Numbered from the stretch's first letter, positions 15,122 to 24,334 are shown. The stretch is DNA of 37,939 nucleotides from MGIIb-O2 sp964003245 (GCA_964003245.1 CAXFIU010000013.1:1-37939); one strand, 5' to 3'. Notes: a model not told the origin generated them from the sequence alone. A program made the numbers and translations.

Positions 15122-16043
15122 TTAATTCTTTTACAGTATATCTTATTGCATCTTCTGATTGCATAGTTGGAATAAAATTTGTTGCAAACAATCTTTCCAC
15201 ATCAAGTGAGGTCTTTGGTACATCGCCTGCCCAACCTCTATCTCCTCCCGTATATTCAATCGAGACATTATCAAGTCCACTTTCTTCAACTACAATCTCT
15301 GCAATTCTTCTTACAGAACATGTGTCACCAGTCCCCAAGTTGTAAAGACTTACTTTTTCGCTTGAATTATCAATTAGATGAGTCATAGCTCTAACACAAT
15401 CTTCTGCTGACATGTACGATTTTTCTTGTAACCCATTACCTAATACTTCTAATCTATTAGGATTATTTTTTAGTTTATGGATGAAATCAAAAATCACTCC
15501 ATGTGTGCCCCTTGGCCCTACAATATTCGCAAATCTATGAATCCAAGCTTCACCTCCAAAAGTTCCACACCATGAACTAATTAATGCTTCAGATGCTAAT
15601 TTTGATGCGCCATATAATGAAATTGGTAATATCGGCCCGTAAGTTTCAGGAGTAGGCATTACATTTGCTTCTCCATAAATGGCACTTGACGATGAGAAAG
15701 AAATTCTTTTTACATTATTTTGGCGCATCGCTTCTAGTACATTGTAGGTTGCTACAGTTCCTTGTTTAAGATCGGTGTCTGTAATTTCAGTCCCTAATCT
15801 AATATCTGGATTAGCTGCTAAATGATGAACAGTTTCTATCCCTATCATAGCTTCCTTTACTGCATCTAAATTTAGTAAATCGGCCCTAAATATCTCAACT
15901 CTATCATTTCCCTTATGATGTTCTAGAAACTCTTCTCTTCCACTACTGAAATTATCTAATATTCTTACACTGTTCCCTCTGGCAATCAAAGAATCTACCA
16001 AATGAGATCCGATAAAACCAGCACCTCCTGTGACTAAATGCAT
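15102..16043 (-). CDS. NAD-dependent sugar-nucleotide epimerase/dehydratase (GalE-like extended SDR)
   Basis: This is an extended short-chain dehydrogenase: Rossmann loop GGAGFIG (G6, G9, G12), NAD-binding Asp30 in ILDNFSSG, SFSSSSAIYG near 115-124, and the catalytic pair Y144/K148 in YGASK. At 313 residues it matches UDP-glucose 4-epimerase-like and dTDP-glucose dehydratase-like enzymes that make nucleotide sugars for surface glycans. The exact sugar cannot be read from sequence. The ATG at 16043 has a GAGGGA site five bases upstream and starts three bases after the VKOR stop, so it is the third gene of that operon. A link to N-glycosylation of secreted proteins is inference. Confidence 0.88.
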   Translation of the reverse strand: MHLVTGGAGFIGSHLVDSLIARGNSVRILDNFSSGREEFLEHHKGNDRVEIFRADLLNLDAVKEAMIGIETVHHLAANPDIRLGTEITDTDLKQGTVATYNVLEAMRQNNVKRISFSSSSAIYGEANVMPTPETYGPILPISLYGASKLASEALISSWCGTFGGEAWIHRFANIVGPRGTHGVIFDFIHKLKNNPNRLEVLGNGLQEKSYMSAEDCVRAMTHLIDNSSEKVSLYNLGTGDTCSVRRIAEIVVEESGLDNVSIEYTGGDRGWAGDVPKTSLDVERLFATNFIPTMQSEDAIRYTVKELIKEIGL

Positions 16044-16045
16044 TT

Positions 16046-16621
16046 TTATCCCTCGTTTTCTGACCATTTACCCATATTTCTTCTTATTTTTAAGAAATAA
16101 ATTGAACCAACATATCCAATTAATGAGATGTGTGCTATTGTACAGAATGGGCAAATATGTGGCGCATCTTCAACTTGAGTTAATTCAATAATAATCAATA
16201 ATGCAACGAATGGTAGTCCCGCAATTCCAGCCCACCAAGAGTAATTTAAATAATCTTCAGACCATTTAGCATGTCTATCAAGATATAAACACAGACTCAA
16301 GAAAATTAGAATTGAAAAAGAGAGAATCCCAAAGATTCCCCAAGGAATCCCAAATAAGTTATTCCATTGCGGGTCTCCAATAACTGAGCCGCACTGTACA
16401 ATCCCTTCCGATGAACAAAATGAGGTGCTTCCTTGTACTACCATTTTATTATGGATAATATAAGTATAAGCAGATGAAATTATTCCGACCATGGCAAAAC
16501 TTAGGGAAGACATCAGTAGCATGGATGTTTTTTTGCCATTATCTACAAACATTAGATAACTGCTAACAGCAAGTCCTAAAATGAAAATTATCAATACTGG
16601 ATCGGTCAGAGCTTCATTCAT
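16046..16621 (-). CDS. VKOR-family membrane oxidoreductase (disulfide generation)
   Basis: The 191-residue integral membrane protein has five or so hydrophobic helices, two loop cysteines (C69 and C77, FCSSEGIVQC) between helices, and the redox pair C157/C160 (HICPFC) at the start of the last helix, the pattern of vitamin K epoxide reductase homologues. Bacterial and archaeal VKORs replace DsbB: they take electrons from a thioredoxin-like partner and pass them to quinone, so disulfides form outside the cell. The start overlaps the thioredoxin-like gene's stop by four bases (ATGA), which strongly suggests the two act together. The loop pair, CxxC, helix order and length all agree with the family. 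Confidence 0.92.
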   Translation of the reverse strand: MNEALTDPVLIIFILGLAVSSYLMFVDNGKKTSMLLMSSLSFAMVGIISSAYTYIIHNKMVVQGSTSFCSSEGIVQCGSVIGDPQWNNLFGIPWGIFGILSFSILIFLSLCLYLDRHAKWSEDYLNYSWWAGIAGLPFVALLIIIELTQVEDAPHICPFCTIAHISLIGYVGSIYFLKIRRNMGKWSENEG

Positions 16622-17307
16622 TGTGAACCACCCACGAGTCTCTGCATTGCAGATTCTATGTCTTCTCCTGAGTTTTCATATTGATTCCATGCTACATATC
16701 CATCTGGCTTCAATATAGCTAGGAATGGAGTCCCACTTACTTCCCAGTCTTTCATAATACTACTACTTCCTTCGATGTAATTCCAGTTATGTGCAGTGCC
16801 TGGACGATTTATGCAATTATTCCTACCACTATTGCATCCATCCCCATCATTATCTTCAGTTCCATAACTTGTTTTGTCACGAAAAGCCTCAACTTCTGCT
16901 CTATCGCTATCATGATTGGTTATGGATAATTCAACCGTTACTGTGATAAATTCTACATTACCTGACCATTGTGAATACAAATCGCTCATAGTTTCCCCCT
17001 CACTCCAGCAATATGGGCAGTCAGTATCTATGAATTGTACCAAAATCCATTCGCCATCATCTCCTTCTTCCCATTCATAGTCGAATGTATCTGATAGTTT
17101 AAAATTCTGCCAATTTATTCCATTATAAGCATCTGCACTGAAATCAGGAGCTAGTTCACCTTCACTAGGACCTATTGTTGCAGGTGGTGCAATAATGACC
17201 ACTAATAGCATTATTACTGTAAGAATTGAACCAAGGGCAAATCCTGCAATAATCCTGACATCATCATCTCTTCCTTTTTGAGCCAAGGGTTTTCTGCGTC
17301 TCGCCAT
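16618..17307 (-). CDS. Membrane-anchored thioredoxin-like protein, probable VKOR partner
   Basis: The 229-residue protein has a basic N-terminus (MARRRKPLAQKGR), one membrane helix (about 19-41), and an outside thioredoxin-like domain with C97/C100 in FIDTDCPYCW, a VKOR-partner style CxYC pair, and the cis-Pro loop SGTPFLAIL. Between strands lies an insertion with DNDGDGCNSGRNNC, an Asp-rich turn flanked by two further cysteines. I chose the ATG at 17307; GAGG lies about 10 bases upstream, while an ATG at 17316 abuts it. The gene overlaps VKOR by four bases and starts the operon. The likely role is disulfide donor for secreted proteins, reoxidised by VKOR. Confidence 0.88.
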   Translation of the reverse strand: MARRRKPLAQKGRDDDVRIIAGFALGSILTVIMLLVVIIAPPATIGPSEGELAPDFSADAYNGINWQNFKLSDTFDYEWEEGDDGEWILVQFIDTDCPYCWSEGETMSDLYSQWSGNVEFITVTVELSITNHDSDRAEVEAFRDKTSYGTEDNDGDGCNSGRNNCINRPGTAHNWNYIEGSSSIMKDWEVSGTPFLAILKPDGYVAWNQYENSGEDIESAMQRLVGGSQ

Positions 17308-17485
17308 TATTATCATTCCTCGGACGTACTCATTAACTTTCAGTAATTCGTATAGTCGCTCTGAATCATATTTGAGAATTCTTGATAGAAATAATCTGTT
17401 TTATAAAATTAAATTGTGCTTAATTCTTAATGTTTGTAATATTACTTGCGATTATTTCATTTGGTCTATATGAGGGCAGGTCTAT

Positions 17486-20400
17486 GTGGACGATGTGCGT
17501 GAGGCCTCCGAATCATCAATTGAATATGATGAGGAAGTAGTTTTTTGGGAGCGTTTCTTTGAAAGGTTAGCTCCATTTAGAGATTCAGCCATCAATGCTA
17601 AACAATTAGCAATGGAAAGCCCATTAGGTGATTTTTATCTTATGGGTGGGAGAGCAATTAATCGCACCAGTGATTTATTCAGTAGAACTGCAATAAGAAC
17701 TGCTGAATTATCTTATTCGATGATTCTGAGGAGTCCAGGTTTAATAGTAGCCATACTAATTTTAATTTCAGCGTTGACAATAAAACCTGCTATGAACTTC
17801 CAAGATCAGATTAATGGTGATGTTGAGATTTATCTGCCTGATGGGGCTGATTCAACCGAATTATTATTAGATGTCCGTGAAGCACCTTGGGCTACGGATA
17901 TTTTCATTTTGTATGTTCAAACTGATAATGCTGCCACTGGTAATGAAAGAGGTTTTGAAAATATTACCGATGTCAATATTCTTAATCAATTATCATGGTT
18001 GGAAGGTGATGATAATAATAGAGGCTCAGGAGGTTATCAAGATGGTCTTGATACATATAAGGACGATAGAGGTCGTAATGATGGAGTAATTTGGATTCTT
18101 TCTCCATCTCAAATAATTAAAGAAGCTAATTCTTCTAGTTACCGTTTTAGTTGCGCTGTTGAGAAGTACGGCCTTCCTACTGGTCCCAACGACAATTGTG
18201 CCATATCTAACTCAAATCCTAATGAAGGTTATTCAATTCCTAGTGATCAAGAAAGAGTCGATAATTTAGTCGATCAAGCAGGTTCATTGATGGAGTCTTT
18301 TGTTAGAGATACTAATGATGACGGCATATGGGATACCGCCGCAATTGTGATGGGCATTTTATTCGATATGGAAAATACTGAAATTCCAGCAGATCCGACT
18401 ACCGGTTTGAAAGATCATAAGGCGTTTATTGCCTATGCAAGTGAGTTAATTTACGAACAATCTGGAATTAATTGTGAACTTTGTCTTAGGACATATGATA
18501 ATCCTACATCTACAATGGATAAGGAAAGGATTGAAGATATTCCTCCAAGAAAGGCTGTGACAATTACGGGTTTGACTCCAGTACTACATGATGTTTCTGA
18601 TTCTATATATGATGAATTAGTAGAAGTCATGCTTCCAATCAGTGGCGTTCTAGTATGTCTAGCAATGCTAATCCTTCATAGAAATCCGAAAGTAATCATT
18701 GTGGGTGGTCTACCTATTGCTATGAGCTTGGCTATTACCTTCGGGATTACAGTTATTTTTGATATAATGCTAACTCCAATGATTATTTCTGCGGGGCCCA
18801 TACTTGTAGGTCTCGGTGTAGATTATGCATTGCATCTAACGAATAGAATTGAAGAGAATAGAGTGGAATTAATAGAAGAAAAATTGGAAAAAGCTTGGTT
18901 AGCAAATCGTGATGGATTTGATGTAGAAACAATTAATCCTTGGGATCCTGTAATTAGTTTGACTGCAACTGTCAGAGCGGCCTTAACGACAGGTAATGCA
19001 ATAATGTTATCTGCTATGACAACGATAATTGGTTTCAGTGTTTTAACTTGGACTTTTTTGGTGCCAATTCAACCTATGAGGACCGTTGGAGTCACCCTAT
19101 TAATCGGAATCTTTGTTACATTTTTACTTTCAATGATTATGGTTCCGGCATTAGTAGAGTTGCTAAGGTATCGAAAGGGTAAAACACAGTTATTTGACAA
19201 AATGTGGGATCGTATCGGGGAAATTCCTGTCAAGAACACTTTACTAGTAATATTGGTTGCATTATTTGTTACATTTTCGGGAATACAAAAGTTTACAGAA
19301 ACTATGGGGCAACAAATTAGTGCCGGACCCGACGAAGTCCCCCCAAATCTCGAATCATATGAAACTTTAAGAGAATATAGTGTAGTTTTCGAGGGCGGTC
19401 AAACAAATATGTTCATCATTAATGCTGAGGAGAGGGGGCAAGTAAATGGCACGGCCCCAATTAGGGACTTACCAATCCTAGATTCAATAGAAAGTTTACA
19501 AATTCTAGTTGATAACGTTCCCGAAACTGATACAATTAGCCTTGTAAATGTCCTAAAAGCTATACATGTGGACGTCAATATTTCCGGCTTAGAGATTTAT
19601 GACCAAAGCCTTTGGGAAATACTCCATGACGATTGTTGGGATAGATCATCAGATCCTTTCAGTCCTCAATGCTGGGCTTATTCAGTTTCTAGCAGAGAAG
19701 ATATGGTGAACATTGCTTTTGACACTTTATCGCCTGAAATAAGGTCTATGTTAATGAACGAAGATACAGGTATTGGTGAAACTAAAACATTAGTTTATGC
19801 TAATCAACCTTACATTAATCTGGCAGATGCAACTCTTTTGCGAAATGCAATCGATGATATTCTTGAAGGCGAAGAAGAATGCATTAGCGCTCTTAGATGT
19901 ACTGCAATAGATATTGATGGCACGTACAATTCAATTTTAACTGGAGGATTGCCTGTTTCTATTGATATAAATGATGGAATTCATAAGGCCCAGAGTCTAA
20001 CTACAATTTGGACTATGTTCATTTTATTGATTGCTATGGCATTCTTGTTTAGATCACCTAGATTGGCTATATTCACTATGGCTGCTGTCGGTGCTGTGGT
20101 TCTTTGGCAGCCTTTATTGATGAGATTTGGTGGAGTAGGAGTTAACGTATTTACTGCTATGATAGGAACCATAGTCTTTGGTATAGGTGTTGACGATTCA
20201 ATTCACATTGTAGATCGTATCAAGGATGAAGGAGAGACACCAGCAGGAATTGTCAAGTCTGTATCGAAAACAGGGCAGACAATATTCGAGACTACTGCCA
20301 CAACATGTGCAGGTTTATCTGCCGGATTATTTGTTTCGATACCTGGTTTGCAAAATTTCTTTGTTTTAATGATGGTGCTATTAGTATTGGCTTTGTTAAC

Positions 20401-20545
20401 AAGTTCGATACTTCTCCCATCTATTATAGTACTTCAAAAAGAAATAACATCTAGAATTTTAGGAAAAGGTCCTTGGTTAGATTTTGAAGAAAGTGGATCA
20501 TTAGAGACAAGTCCTGTTTTAGATGCAGTAACTGATTTCAATTGA
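17486..20545 (+). CDS. MMPL/RND-superfamily exporter (1019 aa, with long cytosolic N-terminus)
   Basis: A second RND-superfamily protein, with an extra cytosolic stretch of about 83 residues before the first helix (SPGLIVAILILISALTI). It then shows an outside loop (about 105-380), a helix cluster with GLGVDYALHL near 440, another loop and a final cluster with GIGVDDSIHI near 897, in which the usual Tyr is Asp. The loops hold many Asp and Asn and some Cys (for example NCELC), so they may be disulfide-bonded outside. The start is GTG at 17486; an in-frame stop lies 15 bases upstream and no better start follows soon, though an ATG 43 codons on is an alternative. The cargo is unknown. It may be co-transcribed with nothing downstream, since a promoter candidate precedes the esterases. 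Confidence 0.88.
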   Translation: MDDVREASESSIEYDEEVVFWERFFERLAPFRDSAINAKQLAMESPLGDFYLMGGRAINRTSDLFSRTAIRTAELSYSMILRSPGLIVAILILISALTIKPAMNFQDQINGDVEIYLPDGADSTELLLDVREAPWATDIFILYVQTDNAATGNERGFENITDVNILNQLSWLEGDDNNRGSGGYQDGLDTYKDDRGRNDGVIWILSPSQIIKEANSSSYRFSCAVEKYGLPTGPNDNCAISNSNPNEGYSIPSDQERVDNLVDQAGSLMESFVRDTNDDGIWDTAAIVMGILFDMENTEIPADPTTGLKDHKAFIAYASELIYEQSGINCELCLRTYDNPTSTMDKERIEDIPPRKAVTITGLTPVLHDVSDSIYDELVEVMLPISGVLVCLAMLILHRNPKVIIVGGLPIAMSLAITFGITVIFDIMLTPMIISAGPILVGLGVDYALHLTNRIEENRVELIEEKLEKAWLANRDGFDVETINPWDPVISLTATVRAALTTGNAIMLSAMTTIIGFSVLTWTFLVPIQPMRTVGVTLLIGIFVTFLLSMIMVPALVELLRYRKGKTQLFDKMWDRIGEIPVKNTLLVILVALFVTFSGIQKFTETMGQQISAGPDEVPPNLESYETLREYSVVFEGGQTNMFIINAEERGQVNGTAPIRDLPILDSIESLQILVDNVPETDTISLVNVLKAIHVDVNISGLEIYDQSLWEILHDDCWDRSSDPFSPQCWAYSVSSREDMVNIAFDTLSPEIRSMLMNEDTGIGETKTLVYANQPYINLADATLLRNAIDDILEGEEECISALRCTAIDIDGTYNSILTGGLPVSIDINDGIHKAQSLTTIWTMFILLIAMAFLFRSPRLAIFTMAAVGAVVLWQPLLMRFGGVGVNVFTAMIGTIVFGIGVDDSIHIVDRIKDEGETPAGIVKSVSKTGQTIFETTATTCAGLSAGLFVSIPGLQNFFVLMMVLLVLALLTSSILLPSIIVLQKEITSRILGKGPWLDFEESGSLETSPVLDAVTDFN

Positions 20546-20568
20546 TAACCCGTCTTACTTTTAATAAT

Positions 20569-20577
20569 AAATATATT
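20569..20577 (+). promoter_or_regulatory. Candidate TATA box for the esterase trio
   Basis: An A/T-only stretch AAATATATT lies about 28-36 bases before the ATG at 20605, right after the MMPL stop at 20545. A start site about 25 bases on would leave a leader of only a few bases. Composition alone supports it, so confidence is low. Confidence 0.3.
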
Positions 20578-20604
20578 TTTCTACTTTAGGCCTCAGCATA
20601 AAGT

Positions 20605-21657
20605 ATGGTGAGAAGAGTTAGCGCATTAGCATTATCTCTAATCATAGTCTCTATGACTCTTAGTGGATGCATTTCTTCTAATGAAAAGTCCAATGATGAT
20701 GAAATTAATGATGTTCCAGAATTAGTTTTACCATATTTCGAGAAAGATGATTATCGCTGCTTTGAACATGATGAATATGAACGTTGTTGGATTACTTATG
20801 TTCCCGAAAAAGTAAATGGAAGTGAATTAGTACCTCTAATTATCGATTTGCATGGGTGGAGTTTATCCGCCTTTGAACAAAGAAGTATCTCAGGGTTTGA
20901 TGAGATTGCTGAAGAATACGGCGCCATATTGTTGAATCCCGAAGGACTTGCGTTGGGAGGTGATCCGGCAACAGGAGGTAGTGAAGAATCATGGAACGCT
21001 GGTTGGTGTTGTGCTGATGCTGTTGCAAATGATATCGATGATTTAGGATTCCTAAATCGACTGATAGATATTGCAATTGAAATCCATCCTGTTGATCCTG
21101 ATAGAGTATATGTCACTGGTTGGTCTAATGGATGTGCCATGTCTTACTATCTGTCATTCCATTCTAGTGAGAAGATCGCAGCAATGGCTTGTATGGCAAT
21201 GTACTTGTTGGCAGATATCCCTGAAGAATATAATCCGATTCCAATGATGGAAATTCATGGCGTTCTTGACGACAATGTATGGTATGCGTGGGGGTCTAGG
21301 CCAATAATATTCAATCCAGTTGCTTGGTTTGACAACTCAGCTTACCAAACAGGAGCTACGGAAAATATGTATGAAGTTGCAAAATACAACGATTGTGCAG
21401 GAAGCCTACCTGATCTAAACGATGTAAATGCACTGTATTCGATTCAAGGATTCACAGACTGCGAAAATGGCACTGAAGTACAATTAGTCAGTCTTTATGC
21501 AGGGACGCATAACCCATATGAGAAGGATTTTGGCAGTCCCAGCGATTTCCCACGATATGTTCCAGGTAATGGCGGATTAATACCCACAACACAGATTGCT
21601 TGGGATTTCATGAGTCAGTATTCTAAAGCAACAGAGGGTGAAGATAATTCTACTTAG
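20605..21657 (+). CDS. Lipoprotein esterase, PHB-depolymerase/feruloyl-esterase type, copy 1
   Basis: This 350-residue protein has a signal peptide ending in a lipobox TLSGC (Cys about 22), so it is likely tethered to the membrane by lipid. An alpha/beta-hydrolase core follows: oxyanion strand LIIDLHGW, nucleophile Ser174 in GWSNGCAM, acid candidate in GVLDDN and His in AGTHNPY. The NAGWCCADAV segment with vicinal cysteines and the ERCWITYVPE strand are shared with the next copy. Relatives split polyhydroxybutyrate, feruloyl or acetyl esters on polysaccharides. The exact substrate is open. The last 20 bases overlap copy 2, so the trio is one operon. Confidence 0.85.
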   Translation: MVRRVSALALSLIIVSMTLSGCISSNEKSNDDEINDVPELVLPYFEKDDYRCFEHDEYERCWITYVPEKVNGSELVPLIIDLHGWSLSAFEQRSISGFDEIAEEYGAILLNPEGLALGGDPATGGSEESWNAGWCCADAVANDIDDLGFLNRLIDIAIEIHPVDPDRVYVTGWSNGCAMSYYLSFHSSEKIAAMACMAMYLLADIPEEYNPIPMMEIHGVLDDNVWYAWGSRPIIFNPVAWFDNSAYQTGATENMYEVAKYNDCAGSLPDLNDVNALYSIQGFTDCENGTEVQLVSLYAGTHNPYEKDFGSPSDFPRYVPGNGGLIPTTQIAWDFMSQYSKATEGEDNST

Positions 21658-22603
21658 ATTTTTGATTCCCCTTTTACTAATTTCTTCCTCAATGAGCGGA
21701 TGTACCACTAACGAGAATCCCGAAAATAATCAAGATTCAGAAACAGATTCGGGCGAGATTGAGTACCCTGCTTTAATTGATGGATGTATGATTTTTGATG
21801 ATTTAGAGAGGTGTTGGTTCACACATATTCCGACAGAATATGACTCTAGTATAAATCATCCATTAATCGTAAATATGCATGGTTTTGGTGGTACGAATAG
21901 TGGTCTTTACAATTATTCTCATTTTGATGTGATCGCCGAAGAGAACGATGTAATTGTAGTATATCCACAAGGATACGAGAATTCTTGGAATGCTGGCTGG
22001 TGTTGTGGGGATGCGAAAGACGAAGAAATCAATGATGTTGGATTCATTGTAGAAGTTGTAAATTCGGTAACTACAAACTTCTCTGTCGATGAGTCAAGAG
22101 TCTACGCTACTGGACATTCCAACGGGTGTGCCATGACTCACAAGGTTGCCAATGAGGCCAGCGATACATTTGCAGCGGCTGGTTGTATGGCGTTATACCT
22201 TCTAGGGAGTCCAGATCCTTCATACAGTCCTGTTTCTCTAATTGAGGTGCATGGTATTCTTGATCCAGTCATCCCATACGGCGCTTCATACCCTTCCTCC
22301 ATCTACTTTGATCAATCTCTCGATGGGGAAGAAGGTGCTATTCAGAATATCATGGACTGGGGAGAAATGAATGAGTGTTCAGGAGCAGGTAATATTCCTG
22401 AAATTTTCGAGGAATACTTCGACTATTCGATAATGGGGTATGACGATTGCGAGGAAGGTACAGAGGTTCAGTTGGTTACACTGAACTTTGCCCATCATGC
22501 ACCTTACACGAACTTTGATAGCGATAATCCTACAGGAGTAGATACAGTTCAGATTGTTTGGGATTTCATGAGTCAATTTTCGAAATTTTCCGAAGGGAGT
22601 TGA
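21638..22603 (+). CDS. Lipoprotein esterase, PHB-depolymerase/feruloyl-esterase type, copy 2
   Basis: The 321-residue paralogue of copy 1 has a lipobox SMSGC near residue 21, LIVNMHGFGG, nucleophile Ser161 in GHSNGCAM, acid in HGILDPVIPY, and His in NFAHHAPY. It keeps NAGWCCGDAK and ERCWFTHIP. The start is GTG at 21638, inside the end of copy 1; GAGG just before it is too close to be an ideal ribosome-binding site, so translation may be coupled to copy 1. A shorter start would remove most of the signal peptide. The residue order and gene order indicate tandem duplication. Confidence 0.83.
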   Translation: MKIILLRFLIPLLLISSSMSGCTTNENPENNQDSETDSGEIEYPALIDGCMIFDDLERCWFTHIPTEYDSSINHPLIVNMHGFGGTNSGLYNYSHFDVIAEENDVIVVYPQGYENSWNAGWCCGDAKDEEINDVGFIVEVVNSVTTNFSVDESRVYATGHSNGCAMTHKVANEASDTFAAAGCMALYLLGSPDPSYSPVSLIEVHGILDPVIPYGASYPSSIYFDQSLDGEEGAIQNIMDWGEMNECSGAGNIPEIFEEYFDYSIMGYDDCEEGTEVQLVTLNFAHHAPYTNFDSDNPTGVDTVQIVWDFMSQFSKFSEGS

Positions 22604-22609
22604 AAATTG

Positions 22610-23590
22610 ATGCTCCATAGATTTCTACTTCTCTTCGTAATACTTTCATCAACAATGAGTGGATGTATATCGAATGAAAATGGAGACATTTCTGAACAAG
22701 GTATGGATGAAGATCCGTTTGAAGATTTTTCACCTTTTTCAGAACACTGCTTGGAGCATGATGGTCTTGAAAGGTGCTGGCTCCTTCTTACCCCCTTGAT
22801 TATGAATGAGTCAAATTTTGTCCCCCTTCTTATAGATATACATGGAGGTGGTGACGATATGTACCAGCAACGTTGGACCTCTGATTTTGCAAATATTTCA
22901 ATGGAGCAGGGATTCATTGTAGCCTATCCTCAGGGCCATGAAAACTTGTGGAATCAAGCAGATGGTGTTTTACCCGGAGCTGATCAAGAGGATGTCGGAT
23001 TTATACTGAAAATGATCGAAAAAATACAAAATAATTACACTATCGATTCTTCTAAGATATATGTGACAGGATGGTCTAATGGATGTGGTATGGCTCATAG
23101 ACTGGCGGTTCAGTCAAGCGATATCTTCGCAGCAGCTGGTTGCATGTCGATGTATCAATTTGCAAGTATACCAAATGACTACTCTCCAATCCCTTTCATG
23201 GAAGTACATGGCCTTGTAGATGAGGTTGTTCATTATGCTAGTACTGCTATTGCAGGTGTTGTGTTGGGAATTCCTGGTACTGGAGTAGAACAAGGTGCCA
23301 TGCAGAATCTAGAAGAATGGGCGAGTTTAAATGGATGTCAAGGAAGTAGTCCGGAAATTATTTCTATGGAGGACGATTATGATATTCGTGGTTACACACA
23401 ATGCGAGAATGATGCGGAGGTGAGACTAATGACTCTATTTTTTGCAGCACATAATCCCTATCTTCATGATGATCCTGTTACCGAGCAGCCCGGAAGAGGT
23501 GGTGGCAATCCTACTGGAATTCCGTCTTCTCAAATTCTTTGGGATTTTATGAGCCATCACTCCAAGGAGACACCTGTTTTCGAATATTAA
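22610..23590 (+). CDS. Lipoprotein esterase, PHB-depolymerase/feruloyl-esterase type, copy 3
   Basis: The third paralogue, 326 residues, has a lipobox TMSGC, LLIDIHGGGDD, nucleophile Ser156 in GWSNGCGM, acid in HGLVDEVVHY, and His in AAHNPYLHDD. It is the most diverged: where copies 1 and 2 read NAGWCC, this has NQADGVLPGAD without cysteines, and it gained a Gly-rich stretch near the end (PGRGGGNPTG). The ATG at 22610 with GAAGGGAG upstream is preferred over the TTG at 22607. It lies 6 bases after copy 2 and converges on the nitroreductase gene 9 bases away. Confidence 0.83.
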   Translation: MLHRFLLLFVILSSTMSGCISNENGDISEQGMDEDPFEDFSPFSEHCLEHDGLERCWLLLTPLIMNESNFVPLLIDIHGGGDDMYQQRWTSDFANISMEQGFIVAYPQGHENLWNQADGVLPGADQEDVGFILKMIEKIQNNYTIDSSKIYVTGWSNGCGMAHRLAVQSSDIFAAAGCMSMYQFASIPNDYSPIPFMEVHGLVDEVVHYASTAIAGVVLGIPGTGVEQGAMQNLEEWASLNGCQGSSPEIISMEDDYDIRGYTQCENDAEVRLMTLFFAAHNPYLHDDPVTEQPGRGGGNPTGIPSSQILWDFMSHHSKETPVFEY

Positions 23591-23599
23591 TTTAATTGA

Positions 23600-24334
23600 T
23601 TATCTTAATTTTTCAGGCACAATAATTTCTGATGGTTTTGGACGGTTAGCATTGAAAGAATTTATTTTATTTTCACTTGGATATCCTAAACAAATTCCAC
23701 AAAGTAATGAGTAATTTTTACTAATATCAAATTCTTTACGGACAGCATCTTCCCATACCGCAACAGCACCCTGTGGACATGTTCCCAAACCTTTGGAGTG
23801 CGCTGAAAGAATTAGATTCTGCATGAACAATCCTGCATCTGAGGCAGAGAATTTCCCTAACGATTTATGTGTAAATAGGAACAGTTCAACCGGTGCTCCG
23901 AAAAAATCATAGTTCCTAGCCCAAGCTTTGTCACGAGCATCTTTATCCTCTCTACTAATGCCAATATGTGATAAGAAATTTTTCCCTTGATTCCTTGACC
24001 TTTCAATTAAATCTTTATGATAAGGTCTAGTTATTATCCAATTACTCGTCGGCAAACCTCTTCTTTTCAGTACGGCCTTTATCTTCCCAAATAAGCTACC
24101 TCGAGCATCTTTTATTGCATCCCATCTAGAGTGAAAATCTTTCGAAATTCTGTCTCTTACATCTCCCTTAGCAACTGCTACAAGAATTGGCCTAGTATTA
24201 CTCCAACTAGGTGACGTTAACCCATCTGCAATTATTTGCTCAATGATTTCATCGGAAACTGGTGTTGAAAGGAAATCACGTGTTGAACGTCTTGACGATA
24301 CAAACGAATGAAAATCATTAGAATCAAAATCCAT
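23600..24334 (-). CDS. Nitroreductase-family FMN oxidoreductase
   Basis: The 244-residue protein starts with SFVSSRRSTRDFLSTPVS, the nitroreductase-family segment whose Arg and Ser contact the FMN phosphate, followed by TSPSWSNTRP and, near the C-terminus, LILSAHSKGLGTCPQGA, the other half of the FMN pocket. The reactions of the family are NAD(P)H-dependent reduction of nitro groups, quinones or enones; the natural substrate here is unknown. An inserted basic stretch (about 85-130) is longer than in small nitroreductases. It lies 88 bases downstream of RNase P RNA on the same strand and converges on esterase copy 3. Confidence 0.87.
   Translation of the reverse strand: MDFDSNDFHSFVSSRRSTRDFLSTPVSDEIIEQIIADGLTSPSWSNTRPILVAVAKGDVRDRISKDFHSRWDAIKDARGSLFGKIKAVLKRRGLPTSNWIITRPYHKDLIERSRNQGKNFLSHIGISREDKDARDKAWARNYDFFGAPVELFLFTHKSLGKFSASDAGLFMQNLILSAHSKGLGTCPQGAVAVWEDAVRKEFDISKNYSLLCGICLGYPSENKINSFNANRPKPSEIIVPEKLR

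Noticed and set aside
20796..21140. A minus-strand frame inside esterase copy 1
   Set aside because: It is antisense to a conserved hydrolase core and has no recognisable domain.
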